From Alphaproteobacteria bacterium (GTDB lineage: Bacteria > Pseudomonadota > Alphaproteobacteria > Rhodospirillales > Rhodospirillaceae): a DNA stretch of 64,000 nucleotides. Under the pieces are notes generated by a model. It worked only from the letters and a program-made list of their open reading frames with translations. It made no database searches and was not told the DNA's origin. The DNA is taken from assembly GCA_030604885.1 (NCBI GenBank), contig JAUVUZ010000011.1, positions 36,502 to 100,501 on the forward strand, given 5' to 3'. The translations under genes and the position numbers were made by a program. Of the stretch, positions 17,555 through 25,694 are shown one piece after another (within the stretch, counting starts at the first letter, position 1; every line of letters starts with the position of its first letter).

Positions 17555-19171
17555 ATGTTCTGCTACCAGTGCGAACAGACCCGCAAGGGAACCGCCTGCA
17601 CCGACAAGGGCGTGTGCGCCAAGACCCCCGAGGTCGCGGCGTTGCAGGATCTCCTGCTCTACGTCGCCCGCGGCCTTGCCCACGCCGCCCGCCGCGCCGG
17701 AGAGGCCGACGCCGCCGACGCCGCCGCGATCGTGGGCGAGGCGCTGTTCACCACCGTCACCAACGTCAACTTCGACGCCGACGCCCTCGCCCGCCGCATC
17801 CGCGCCATCGCCGCCCGCCGCGACGCCCTGGCGCCCCCGGCCGACGCGCCGGACGCCGCCACCTTCGCCCTCGCCGCCACGCCGGACGCACTGGTCGCCC
17901 AGGGCGAGGCGGTGGGCATCGCCGCCCGCACCGACCGCTTCGGGCCGGATCGCGTCGGCTTGCAGGAACTCCTCACCTACGGCCTCAAGGGGGTCGCCGC
18001 CTACGCCCACCACGCCCGCATCCTCGGCCACCAGGACGCGGCGGTGGACGCCTTCCTGCTCGAGGCGCTGGACGCCCTCAACCACCCGGCGCCGACGGTG
18101 GACGAGCTGTTCGCCCTGGCGATGCGCTGCGGCGAGATTTCGGTGCGGGTGCTGGCGCTGCTCGACGCCGCCAACACCGGCCGCTTCGGCAACCCGGAAC
18201 CGACGCCGGTGCGGATGGGCGCGGTGAAGGGCAAGGCGATCCTGGTCTCGGGCCACGACCTCGCCGACCTCGCGGCGCTGCTGGAGCAGACCGCGGGCAC
18301 CGGCGTCAACGTCTACACCCACGGCGAGATGCTGCCCGCCCACGGTTATCCGGAACTCAAGAAGCACCCGCACCTCGTCGGCCACTACGGCGGCGCGTGG
18401 ATGCTGCAGAAGGAGGAGTTCGCGGCCTTCCCGGGCGCGATCGTGATGACCACCAACTGCCTGATGGAGCCGCGCCCCGAATACCGCGACCGGCTGTTCA
18501 CCCGCGGCCTGGTGGCCTACCCCGGCATCGCGCACCTCGACGCACCCGCGTTCGGCCCGGCGATCCGCGCCGCCCTCGAAGCCCCGGGCTTCACCGAGGA
18601 CGCCGCCACCACCCGCACCCACATGGTCGGCTTCGGCCACGCCGCGGTGCTGGGCATCGCCGATACCGTGATCGACGCGGTCAAGAGCGGCGCGATCAAG
18701 CGCTTCATGCTGGTGGGCGGCTGCGACGGCGCCGTCGGCAAGCGCAGCTACTTCACCGAAATCGCCGAGAAGGCCCCGGCGGACTGGGTGATCCTCACCC
18801 TCGGCTGCGGCAAGTTCCGCCTCACCGATCTCGACCTCGGCAGCGTCGCCGGGCTGCCGCGCCTGCTCGACATGGGGCAGTGCAACGACAGCTATTCGGC
18901 GGTGCGGGTGGCGTTGGCGCTGGCCGAGGCGTTCGGAACCGACGTCAACGGTTTGCCGTTGTCGCTGGTGATCTCGTGGTACGAGCAGAAGGCGGTGGCG
19001 GTGCTGCTGGCGCTGCTGTTCCTCGGGGTCAAGGGCATCCGCCTCGGGCCGCGGCTGCCCGCGTTCGTCACGCCGGCGATGCTCAAGGTTCTGGTCGACC
19101 GCTTCGACATCAAGGCCACCGGAACCACCGCCGACGAGGACCTGCGCACCATCATGGCGCTCGGCGCGTAA
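17555..19171 (+). CDS. hcp: Hybrid cluster protein (hydroxylamine reductase)
   Basis: A 538-residue cytosolic iron-sulfur protein that reduces hydroxylamine to ammonia in vitro and is thought to remove nitric oxide or act in protein S-nitrosylation in vivo. The N-terminal four cysteines are Cys3, Cys6, Cys15 and Cys21 (MFCYQCEQT...GTACTDKGVC), the spacing of class I Hcp. Ligands for the hybrid 4Fe-2S-2O cluster can be seen in HGEMLPAHGYPEL, VMTTNCLMEP, VGGCDGAVGKRSYF, LGCGKFR and DMGQCNDSYSA. An AAAGGA ribosome site precedes the ATG. It lies 92 bases downstream of the Rrf2 regulator. No hcr reductase gene is adjacent. Confidence 0.96.
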   Translation: MFCYQCEQTRKGTACTDKGVCAKTPEVAALQDLLLYVARGLAHAARRAGEADAADAAAIVGEALFTTVTNVNFDADALARRIRAIAARRDALAPPADAPDAATFALAATPDALVAQGEAVGIAARTDRFGPDRVGLQELLTYGLKGVAAYAHHARILGHQDAAVDAFLLEALDALNHPAPTVDELFALAMRCGEISVRVLALLDAANTGRFGNPEPTPVRMGAVKGKAILVSGHDLADLAALLEQTAGTGVNVYTHGEMLPAHGYPELKKHPHLVGHYGGAWMLQKEEFAAFPGAIVMTTNCLMEPRPEYRDRLFTRGLVAYPGIAHLDAPAFGPAIRAALEAPGFTEDAATTRTHMVGFGHAAVLGIADTVIDAVKSGAIKRFMLVGGCDGAVGKRSYFTEIAEKAPADWVILTLGCGKFRLTDLDLGSVAGLPRLLDMGQCNDSYSAVRVALALAEAFGTDVNGLPLSLVISWYEQKAVAVLLALLFLGVKGIRLGPRLPAFVTPAMLKVLVDRFDIKATGTTADEDLRTIMALGA

Positions 19172-19184
19172 ACCCGGCCTCCGG

Positions 19185-19220
19185 TCGCCCGGCGGGAAAA
19201 ATCGCCCTCCCGCCGGGCGA
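19185..19220 (+). terminator. Strong hairpin after hcp
   Basis: A perfect 12-bp stem (TCGCCCGGCGGG paired with CCCGCCGGGCGA) with a 12-base loop, 13 bases after the hcp stop. No T run follows. It may end hcp transcripts or shield the 3' end; a TATATT that could serve as a -10 for the next gene sits just after it (19238-19243). Confidence 0.5.
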
Positions 19221-19309
19221 AGCGGTTGATGCGTCCCTATATTCCGGAGGCAGACAGGAGCGAACGCCCACACCTTAGGAGACGAACGATCCAGGATTGG
19301 AGCGCCCCC

Positions 19310-21271
19310 GTGCCGACGAGAAAACGAGACGACGGCTGGCTCGCCGAACAATGCCGGGTCACCCTGTCGCGGCTGATGCCGCGCCTCGAGGCCCGCTTCG
19401 CCGAGGGCATCGACCCCGCCGCGTGGAAGGCCTACACCGACCGCCTGAAGCGGTATTTCCCGCGCCTGTTCAACGCGCTGCTGACGCTTTACGGCGGCCG
19501 TTACGACTTCTTCTTCCACCTCGAACAGATTCTCATCACCGCCACCGAGAGCTGGGCGGCGCGCCCCGACGCGCTCAAGGCGCTCGACGCCAGCCGCGCC
19601 GCCGACCCGCAGTGGTTCCAGAGCCAGCGCATGGTCGGCGCGATGTGCTACGTCGACCTGTTCGCCGACGACCTCGCCGGGGTGCGGCAGAAAATCCCCT
19701 ACCTTTCGGAAATGGGGATCACCTTCCTCCACCTGATGCCGCCGTTCCGCTCGCCGGACGGCGACGACGACGGCGGCTACGCGATCTCCTCCTACCGCGA
19801 GATCGACCCCAAGCTCGGCACTATGGCCGACATGGCCGAACTCGCCACCGAGCTGCGCCACTACGGCATCAGCCTCTGCCTCGACTTCGTGTTCAACCAC
19901 ACCTCGGACGAGCACGACTGGGCGAAGCGCGCCCTGGCGGGGGAGGAGGAGTTCCAGAACTACTACCGGATGTTCCCCGACCGCACCGAGCCGGACGCCT
20001 ACGAACAGCACCTGCGCGTGGTGTTCCCCGACGAGCACCCCGGCTCGTTCACCTATCGCAACCGCATCCGCAAATGGGTGTGGACCACCTTCCACAACTA
20101 CCAGTGGGACCTGAACTACGAGAACCCCCAGGTGTTCAACGCCATGGCCGGGGAAATGCTGGGCCTCGCCAACGTCGGCGTCGAGGTGCTGCGGCTCGAC
20201 GCCGTGGCGTTCGTGTGGAAGCGCATGGGCACCGATTGCGAGAACCTGCCCGAGGCGCACACCGTGATCCAGGCGTTCAACGCCCTGGTGGAGATCGCCG
20301 CGCCCGCGATGCTGTTCCTCTCCGAGGCGATCGTCCACCCGGACGACGTGATCAAGTACATCCACCGCGAGGAATGCCAGATTTCCTACAATCCGCAGCT
20401 GATGGCGCTGCTGTGGAACACCCTGGCGACGCGCGACGTGCGCCTGCTCACCCGGGCGATGGAAAAACGCTTCGCCCTGCCCGCCGACTGCGCCTGGCTC
20501 AACTACGTGCGCTCCCACGACGACATCGGCTGGACCTTCTCCGACGACGACGCCCACGAGCTGGGCATCAATCCGTGGGACCACCGCCGCTTCCTCAACG
20601 CCTTCTACACCGGGCGGTTCGAGGGCAGCTTCGCGCGCGGACTGCCGTTCCAGGACAACCCGGATACCGGCGACATGCGCATCTCCGGCACCTGCGCCTC
20701 GCTCGCCGGGGTGGAGGCCGCGGTCAACGGCGGCGACGAGGCCGAACTCAGCCTCGCCATCGCGCGCATTCTGCTGATCTACGGCGTGGTGATGACCATC
20801 GGCGGCATCCCGCTGATCTACCTGGGCGACGAGCTGGGCGTCACCAACGACTACGCCTACGAGAACGACCCGGCGCTGATCGGCGACAGCCGCTGGGCGC
20901 ACCGCCCGCGCTTCGACTGGGAGCGCGCCGCCAGCCGCCACGACCGCACCAGCGTGCCGGGGCGGATCTTCCTCGGCCTGCTGCGGCTGTTGCAGATCCG
21001 CCAGCAGAACCTCGCCTTCACCCGCGCCGACACCGAGATCGTCGACACCGACAATCCCCACGTGTTCGGCTATTTCCGCCGCCACGAGAACCAGAGCATG
21101 CTGGTCCTCGCCAACTTCTCGGAGCGGGAACAAATCCTTTCGGCGCGACGTTTGCGTACGCTCGGACTGCGGAAGACCGTGACCGACATTCTCGCCGGCA
21201 AGATCATCGTCGCGACCGAGGAAATGCGCCTCGCACCTTACCAGCTGGCGGTGCTGCTCGCCGCCGCCTGA
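19310..21271 (+). CDS. ams: Amylosucrase
   Basis: A 653-residue glycoside hydrolase family 13 enzyme. Amylosucrase splits sucrose, releasing fructose and passing glucose to an alpha-1,4-glucan chain; in sucrose-making bacteria it can recycle stored sucrose. Near-complete agreement with known amylosucrases: VGAMCYVDLFADDLAG, HLMPPF, DGGYAISSYREI, DFVFNHTSDEH, nucleophile Asp in EVLRLDAVAFVWKRMGT, acid/base Glu in FLSEAIVHPD, and YVRSHDDIGWTFSDDD. I chose GTG 19310 because GGAG lies seven bases before it and a likely -10 box overlaps the upstream region; ATG 19229 is in frame and would add 27 residues. First gene of a sucrose locus, 17 bases before the synthase. Confidence 0.93.
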   Translation: MPTRKRDDGWLAEQCRVTLSRLMPRLEARFAEGIDPAAWKAYTDRLKRYFPRLFNALLTLYGGRYDFFFHLEQILITATESWAARPDALKALDASRAADPQWFQSQRMVGAMCYVDLFADDLAGVRQKIPYLSEMGITFLHLMPPFRSPDGDDDGGYAISSYREIDPKLGTMADMAELATELRHYGISLCLDFVFNHTSDEHDWAKRALAGEEEFQNYYRMFPDRTEPDAYEQHLRVVFPDEHPGSFTYRNRIRKWVWTTFHNYQWDLNYENPQVFNAMAGEMLGLANVGVEVLRLDAVAFVWKRMGTDCENLPEAHTVIQAFNALVEIAAPAMLFLSEAIVHPDDVIKYIHREECQISYNPQLMALLWNTLATRDVRLLTRAMEKRFALPADCAWLNYVRSHDDIGWTFSDDDAHELGINPWDHRRFLNAFYTGRFEGSFARGLPFQDNPDTGDMRISGTCASLAGVEAAVNGGDEAELSLAIARILLIYGVVMTIGGIPLIYLGDELGVTNDYAYENDPALIGDSRWAHRPRFDWERAASRHDRTSVPGRIFLGLLRLLQIRQQNLAFTRADTEIVDTDNPHVFGYFRRHENQSMLVLANFSEREQILSARRLRTLGLRKTVTDILAGKIIVATEEMRLAPYQLAVLLAAA

Positions 21272-21288
21272 CGGAGAGTTCCCAGCCC

Positions 21289-23472
21289 ATGGCGACCCAG
21301 ACCCCCGACGGCCTCTACGTCGTTCTTCTCAGCATCCACGGCCTGATCCGCGGCCACGATCTCGAACTCGGACGGGATTCCGACACCGGCGGCCAAACCC
21401 TCTACGTGGTGGAACTGGCGCGCGCCTTGGGCCGCCACCCGGCGGTGGCGCGGGTCGACCTCGTCACCCGCCTGATCGACGACCCGGCGGTCGGCCCCGA
21501 CTACGCCCAGCCGATCGAGGACATCGGCGACACCGCGCGGATCGTGCGCATCCCCGCCGGTCCGCCCGACTACATCCGCAAGGAACTGCTGTGGGACCAC
21601 ATGGACGGCATGGCCGACACCCTGGCCGAGTTCCTGCGCCAGCAGGACAAGCTGCCCGACCTGTTCCACAGCCATTATGCCGACGCGGGCTACGTCGGCA
21701 CCCGGCTCGCCAAGCTGTTCGGCCGCCCGCTGGTCCACACCGGCCACTCGCTCGGCCGGGTCAAGCGCATGCGCCTGCTGGCGGCGGGCATGGAGCGCGA
21801 CGCCATCGAGGCGCGCTACGCGATGCGCCGCCGCATCGACGCCGAGGAGGAAACCCTCTCCACCGCCGAGCTGGTGGTGGCCTCGACCCACAACGAAATC
21901 ACCGAGCAGTACGAACTCTACGACTGCTACCACCCCGCCAACATGACGATCATCCCGCCCGGCGTGGACCTCGGCCGCTTTCACCCGCCCAAGGGCGACG
22001 AGACCGAAACGCCGCTCTACGCCGACGTGGCGCGCTTCCTGCGCGACCCGGAAAAGCCGATGGTGCTGGCGATCGCCCGCCCCGACGAACGCAAGAACCT
22101 GCCCGCCCTGGTCCACGCCTTCGGCGAGAACCGGAAACTCCGCGAAAAGGCCAACCTGGTGATCGTGCCGGGCACCCGCGAGGACCTCACCACCATGGAT
22201 TCGGGCCAGCAGGACGTGCTCAAGGACCTGCTGGTGGCGGTGGACATCCACGACCTCTACGGCTCGGCGGCGATTCCGAAATCGGTGTTCGAGGTGCCGC
22301 TGATGTACCGCATCGCCGCCGCCACCGAGGGGGTGTTCGTCAACCCGGCGCTCACCGAGCCGTTCGGCCTCACCCTGCTGGAGGCGGCGGCGAGCGGCCT
22401 GCCGATCGTCGCCACCCACGACGGCGGCCCCAGCGACATCATCTCCAACTGCGACAACGGCCGCCTGATCGACCCCCTCGACACCAAGGACATCGGCGAC
22501 GCGCTGCTCGACATCCTCACCCACCCAAAAACCTGGAAGAAGATGCGCGACAACGGCGTGAAGAACGTGGCGCGCCACTACTCGTGGGAGGCCCACGTCG
22601 AAACCTATCTCGAAAAGGCCGGGCCGCTGATCGGCAAGGGCCACGTGGAACGGGCGACGCGCCGCCGCGGCAGCGTCTACGCCGACCGCGCGGTGTTCGC
22701 CGACCTCGACCTCGCCCTGGCGGGCGACGGCGACGCACTCAAGGAGTTGGTGGCGCTGCTGCGCCGCGAGCGCAAGACCTGCGCCTTCGGCGTCGCCACC
22801 GGGCGGCCGCTCGAATCCGCGCTGCGGGTGATCCGCCGCCACGGCATTCCCGCCCCCGACATCCTCATCACCGCGCTGGGGACGGAAATCCACTACGGCC
22901 GCGAGCTGGTGGCCGACGACTGGTGGGCGGGCCACATCGACCACCAGTGGAACCCGCGCAAGGTGCGCCGCCTGATGGCGAAGCTCGAAGGCGTGGCGCC
23001 GCAGCCCAAGGAACAGCAGTCGCCCTTCAAGGTCAGCTACTTCTACGACGCCGCCAAGGCGCCGAGGATCGAGGACATCCAGACCCTGCTCTATCAGGCC
23101 GAGCTTTCGGTCAACCTCGTGGTGTCGTTCGGGCAGTTCCTCGACATCCTCCCCGCCCGCGCCTCCAAGGGCCTGGCGCTGCGCTACGCCGCCCACCAAT
23201 ACGACATCCCGCTCGAACGCATCCTGGTGGCGGGCGGCTCGGGGGCGGACGTCGACATGATGCGCGGCAACACCCTGGCGGTGATCGTCACCGACCGCCA
23301 CGACGACGAACTCGGCGGCCTCTCCGACCTCGACCGGGTGTTCGTGCCGCAGCGCCACAACGCGGGCGGCGTGCTGGAGGCCATCGAGACCTTCGATTTC
23401 ATGGGCGAGATCAAGTTCCCCGAACCCAAGCCCGCCGAGGAACCGGACGCCGAGGCGGCGGAGGCACCATGA
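21289..23472 (+). CDS. Sucrose-phosphate synthase with C-terminal phosphatase-like domain
   Basis: A 727-residue enzyme that makes sucrose 6-phosphate from UDP- or ADP-glucose and fructose 6-phosphate. Residues 1 to about 455 are a GT-B glycosyltransferase (family 4): N-terminal SIHGLIRGHDLELGRDSDTG and GGQTLYVVELARAL, then HSHYADAGY, TGHSLGRVK, and the donor-site motif NPALTEPFGLTLLEAAA. From about 465 a HAD-type domain follows (FADLDLAL, VATGRPL, ILVAGGSGADVDMM); its first motif reads DLDLA rather than DxDxT, so it is probably not an active phosphatase. The free phosphatase is the next gene, overlapping as ATGA. Neighbours make the substrate assignment firm. Confidence 0.93.
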   Translation: MATQTPDGLYVVLLSIHGLIRGHDLELGRDSDTGGQTLYVVELARALGRHPAVARVDLVTRLIDDPAVGPDYAQPIEDIGDTARIVRIPAGPPDYIRKELLWDHMDGMADTLAEFLRQQDKLPDLFHSHYADAGYVGTRLAKLFGRPLVHTGHSLGRVKRMRLLAAGMERDAIEARYAMRRRIDAEEETLSTAELVVASTHNEITEQYELYDCYHPANMTIIPPGVDLGRFHPPKGDETETPLYADVARFLRDPEKPMVLAIARPDERKNLPALVHAFGENRKLREKANLVIVPGTREDLTTMDSGQQDVLKDLLVAVDIHDLYGSAAIPKSVFEVPLMYRIAAATEGVFVNPALTEPFGLTLLEAAASGLPIVATHDGGPSDIISNCDNGRLIDPLDTKDIGDALLDILTHPKTWKKMRDNGVKNVARHYSWEAHVETYLEKAGPLIGKGHVERATRRRGSVYADRAVFADLDLALAGDGDALKELVALLRRERKTCAFGVATGRPLESALRVIRRHGIPAPDILITALGTEIHYGRELVADDWWAGHIDHQWNPRKVRRLMAKLEGVAPQPKEQQSPFKVSYFYDAAKAPRIEDIQTLLYQAELSVNLVVSFGQFLDILPARASKGLALRYAAHQYDIPLERILVAGGSGADVDMMRGNTLAVIVTDRHDDELGGLSDLDRVFVPQRHNAGGVLEAIETFDFMGEIKFPEPKPAEEPDAEAAEAP

Positions 23473-24311
23473 CCCAGCCCCTGCTCCTGTGCTGCGACCT
23501 CGACCGCACCCTGATCCCCAACGGCGTGCAGACCCTATCGGACGGCGCCATGGACGCGCTGCACCGCGTCGCCGCACGGCCGGAGGTGACGCTCGCCTTC
23601 GTCACCGGGCGCTCGCGCGCGCTGGTGGAACGGGCGATCCTCAAATGGCGGCTGCCGGTGCCCGACATCGTCGCGGGCGACGTGGGCACCAGCATCTACG
23701 ACGTCGGCCCCGACCACCTCTGGCGCGAATGGCAGAGCTGGGCCGAGGCGATCGCGCCGGACTGGAACGACCGCACCCACGCCGACCTCGCCGCCGCCCT
23801 CGACGGCCTCGACCCCCTCACCCGCCAGGCGGAGGAGGGCCAGGCGCGCTTCAAGCTCTCCTACACCGCCCCCGCCGACGCCGACGCCGAAACCCTGGTG
23901 CGCGCGATCCGCGAACGCCTGGCGCCGCTCGACGTGGCGGAGGAGGTGACCTGGAGCGTCGACGAAACCGTGCCGATCGGCCTCGTCGACATCCTCCCCC
24001 GTTCCGCCACCAAGCAGGGCGCGGTGGAGTGCATCCGCCGCGAGCGCGGCTTTTCGCCCGAGCGCACGGTGTTCGCGGGGGATTCCGGCAACGACCTGCC
24101 GGTGCTCGCCGGGCCGCTGCGGGCGATCCTGGTGGCCAACGCCACCGACGCGGTGCGGGCCGAGGCGCGCCGCCTCGCCGCCGCCAACGGCAAGACCGGC
24201 GACCTCTACCTCGCCACCGGCGGCTGGCGCGGCATGAACGGCTGCTATGCCGCGGGGGTGCTGGAAGGCCTCGCGCATTTCTACCCGGAAGTGGAGGGGT
24301 GGCTCGACTGA
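23469..24311 (+). CDS. Sucrose-6-phosphate phosphatase (HAD family)
   Basis: A 280-residue HAD hydrolase that removes the phosphate from sucrose 6-phosphate, making synthesis irreversible. Catalytic nucleophile and partner are Asp10 and Asp12 (CDLDRTL); motif II is FVTGRSR, motif III Lys lies in PRSATKQGAVECI, and motif IV is VFAGDSGNDLPVL. The C-terminal GCYAAGVLEGLAHFYP resembles known bacterial sucrose phosphatases. The start overlaps the stop of the synthase gene (ATGA), so translation is coupled. The upstream enzyme carries a homologous but degenerate domain, an arrangement also known from cyanobacterial and plant sucrose synthesis. Confidence 0.92.
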   Translation: MTQPLLLCCDLDRTLIPNGVQTLSDGAMDALHRVAARPEVTLAFVTGRSRALVERAILKWRLPVPDIVAGDVGTSIYDVGPDHLWREWQSWAEAIAPDWNDRTHADLAAALDGLDPLTRQAEEGQARFKLSYTAPADADAETLVRAIRERLAPLDVAEEVTWSVDETVPIGLVDILPRSATKQGAVECIRRERGFSPERTVFAGDSGNDLPVLAGPLRAILVANATDAVRAEARRLAAANGKTGDLYLATGGWRGMNGCYAAGVLEGLAHFYPEVEGWLD

Positions 24312-24361
24312 ACGCCTACCCGTTCCCATATTTTTCATGACGCGGTAGGGAGACCCGAGGC

Positions 24362-25258
24362 ATGCACGCACCGCCCCTGATCTTCGGCGAGGTTCTGTTC
24401 GACCACTTCCCCGACGGCGAAACCGTTCTCGGCGGCGCGCCGTTCAACGTCGCCTGGCATCTTCAGGCCCTGGGGGCGCGGCCGCTGATGATCTCGCGAG
24501 TCGGCGCCGACGACCAGGGCGCCCGCGTCACCCAGGCGATGCGCGCCTGGGGCATGGACGACGGCGGCATCCAGACCGACACCCGCCGCGCCACCGGTCG
24601 GGTGGACGTGGTCTTCGCCGACGGCGAACCGGAGTACGACATCCGCCCCGGCTCCGCCTTCGACGCCATCGCCGCCGAGGCGCTGCCGCCGCTCTCGGGC
24701 GCGGCGCTGCTCTACCACGGCACCCTGGCGCTGCGCGAACCCACGTCCCGCCAGGCCCTCGAAACCCTGCTCCGGTTCTGCGGCGCGCCGGTGTTCCTCG
24801 ACGTCAACCTACGGGCGCCGTGGTGGAACCGCGAAGACGTGGCCGACCTCGTCGCCCGCGCCCGCTGGGTCAAGCTCAACCGCGCCGAACTCGACACCCT
24901 CGCGGGCAGCGCGGGCGCGCCCGCCGACCGGGCGCGGCGGTGGATCGACGAGCTGGGACTCGGACTGGTGATCGTCACCGAGGGCGCCGACGGCGCGTTC
25001 GCGGTGGACGCGTCGGGCCGAGTCGTGCGCCGCCCGCCGCCGCGGGTGGCCGAGGTGGTGGACCCGGTGGGCGCGGGCGACGCGTTTTCGGCGGTGATCG
25101 TGCTCGGCCTGCTGCTGGGGTGGGATCTCGAAACCGCGCTGGCGCGGGCGCAGAGCTTCGCCGCCGCGGTGGTGGGGCGGCGCGGCGCGATCAGCGCCGA
25201 TCCCCGCCACTACCGCGCGTTCGCCCGCGCGTGGGATCTCGCCGGGGCGATGCCGTAG
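24362..25258 (+). CDS. PfkB-family sugar kinase, probable fructokinase
   Basis: A 298-residue ribokinase-family kinase. The substrate motif near the N-terminus is VLGGAPFNVAWHLQALG and the ATP/catalytic motif is DPVGAGDAFSAVIVLG, with the catalytic Asp in GAGD. Length is normal for the family. Because it follows amylosucrase and the two sucrose synthesis genes, it most likely phosphorylates the fructose released by amylosucrase. The order amylosucrase, synthase, phosphatase and kinase mirrors (in content) sucrose clusters described in methanotrophs. A GGTAGGGAGA stretch precedes the ATG. A hairpin with a T-rich tail follows about 70 bases after the stop. Confidence 0.88.
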   Translation: MHAPPLIFGEVLFDHFPDGETVLGGAPFNVAWHLQALGARPLMISRVGADDQGARVTQAMRAWGMDDGGIQTDTRRATGRVDVVFADGEPEYDIRPGSAFDAIAAEALPPLSGAALLYHGTLALREPTSRQALETLLRFCGAPVFLDVNLRAPWWNREDVADLVARARWVKLNRAELDTLAGSAGAPADRARRWIDELGLGLVIVTEGADGAFAVDASGRVVRRPPPRVAEVVDPVGAGDAFSAVIVLGLLLGWDLETALARAQSFAAAVVGRRGAISADPRHYRAFARAWDLAGAMP

Positions 25259-25329
25259 CCTTTTGCGCGGGCGCGGCGTGCCCATATGTCATCGAGAGAA
25301 AATCCCTTTATTCCGTGTGTGTTAGTCGG

Positions 25330-25368
25330 GATTCGCGGCAGTCGCGAATCGCGACTTTTCAATTTTTC
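25330..25368 (+). terminator. Probable terminator of the sucrose operon
   Basis: A perfect 8-bp stem GATTCGCG-gcagt-CGCGAATC followed by gcgacttttcaattttt. It lies between the sugar kinase and the cytochrome bd genes and is the best candidate for the end of the sucrose transcript. Confidence 0.5.
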
Positions 25369-25392
25369 CGGCTAGGCCGCGCTAAATAACCG

Positions 25393-25454
25393 GAATTTTC
25401 TGAAAATTCATAATTGCTCATATGGGCAGAATGTCCTATTCCCATTGTGGGAAT
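25393..25454 (+). promoter_or_regulatory. AT-rich upstream region of the cyd operon with two palindromes
   Basis: Two perfect palindromes precede cydP: GAATTTTC-t-GAAAATTC (25393-25409) and ATTCCCA-ttg-TGGGAAT (25438-25454). The second ends 18 bases before the cydP ATG. Neither matches the FNR/Anr box (TTGAT-N4-ATCAA). They may be operators for a redox or respiration regulator. The surrounding 160 bases are markedly AT-rich compared with the genome. Confidence 0.45.
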
Positions 25455-25472
25455 TATCAGAGGACGCTGCCG

Positions 25473-25694
25473 ATGCCGCGCGTGTTGTCCATCCTCGCCG
25501 AGGCCCTCGGCAACCTGATCCGTCCGCGGACACGTCTCGCCCGCGCCCTCGCCCCGATCCTGCTTCTGAAAATCGCGATCATCCTGACCGCCCGCATGCT
25601 GTGGTTCGGCCCGATGACGCACGAGGTGGCCGACACCGACGTGGCGGCCCGGCTGACCGCCGCGGAGCGCGGCGCGCAAGGAGACACCCGATGA
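25473..25694 (+). CDS. cydP: CydP-like small subunit of cytochrome bd oxidase
   Basis: A 73-residue single-pass membrane protein directly upstream of cydA, overlapping it as ATGA. A basic N-terminal part (LIRPRTRLAR) is followed by one hydrophobic helix (APILLLKIAIILTARMLWF) and a short tail with His and Asp/Val residues (GPMTHEVADTDVAARL). This matches the pattern of the proposed CydP accessory subunit found upstream of proteobacterial cydA. I chose ATG 25473, which has AGAGGA eight bases before it; ATG 25422 is in frame but has no clear ribosome site and would include the operator palindrome. Confidence 0.75.
   Translation: MPRVLSILAEALGNLIRPRTRLARALAPILLLKIAIILTARMLWFGPMTHEVADTDVAARLTAAERGAQGDTR

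Noticed and set aside
19226..19309. Upstream TTG/ATG start of amylosucrase
   Set aside because: Possible but weaker: no clear ribosome site, and a TATATT that looks like a -10 box lies downstream of it. The GTG at 19310 has GGAG at ideal spacing.
17459..21133. Open frame of about 1220 codons on the minus strand opposite hcp and amylosucrase
   Set aside because: Same artefact of composition; it crosses two well-supported genes and shows no family motifs or ribosome site.
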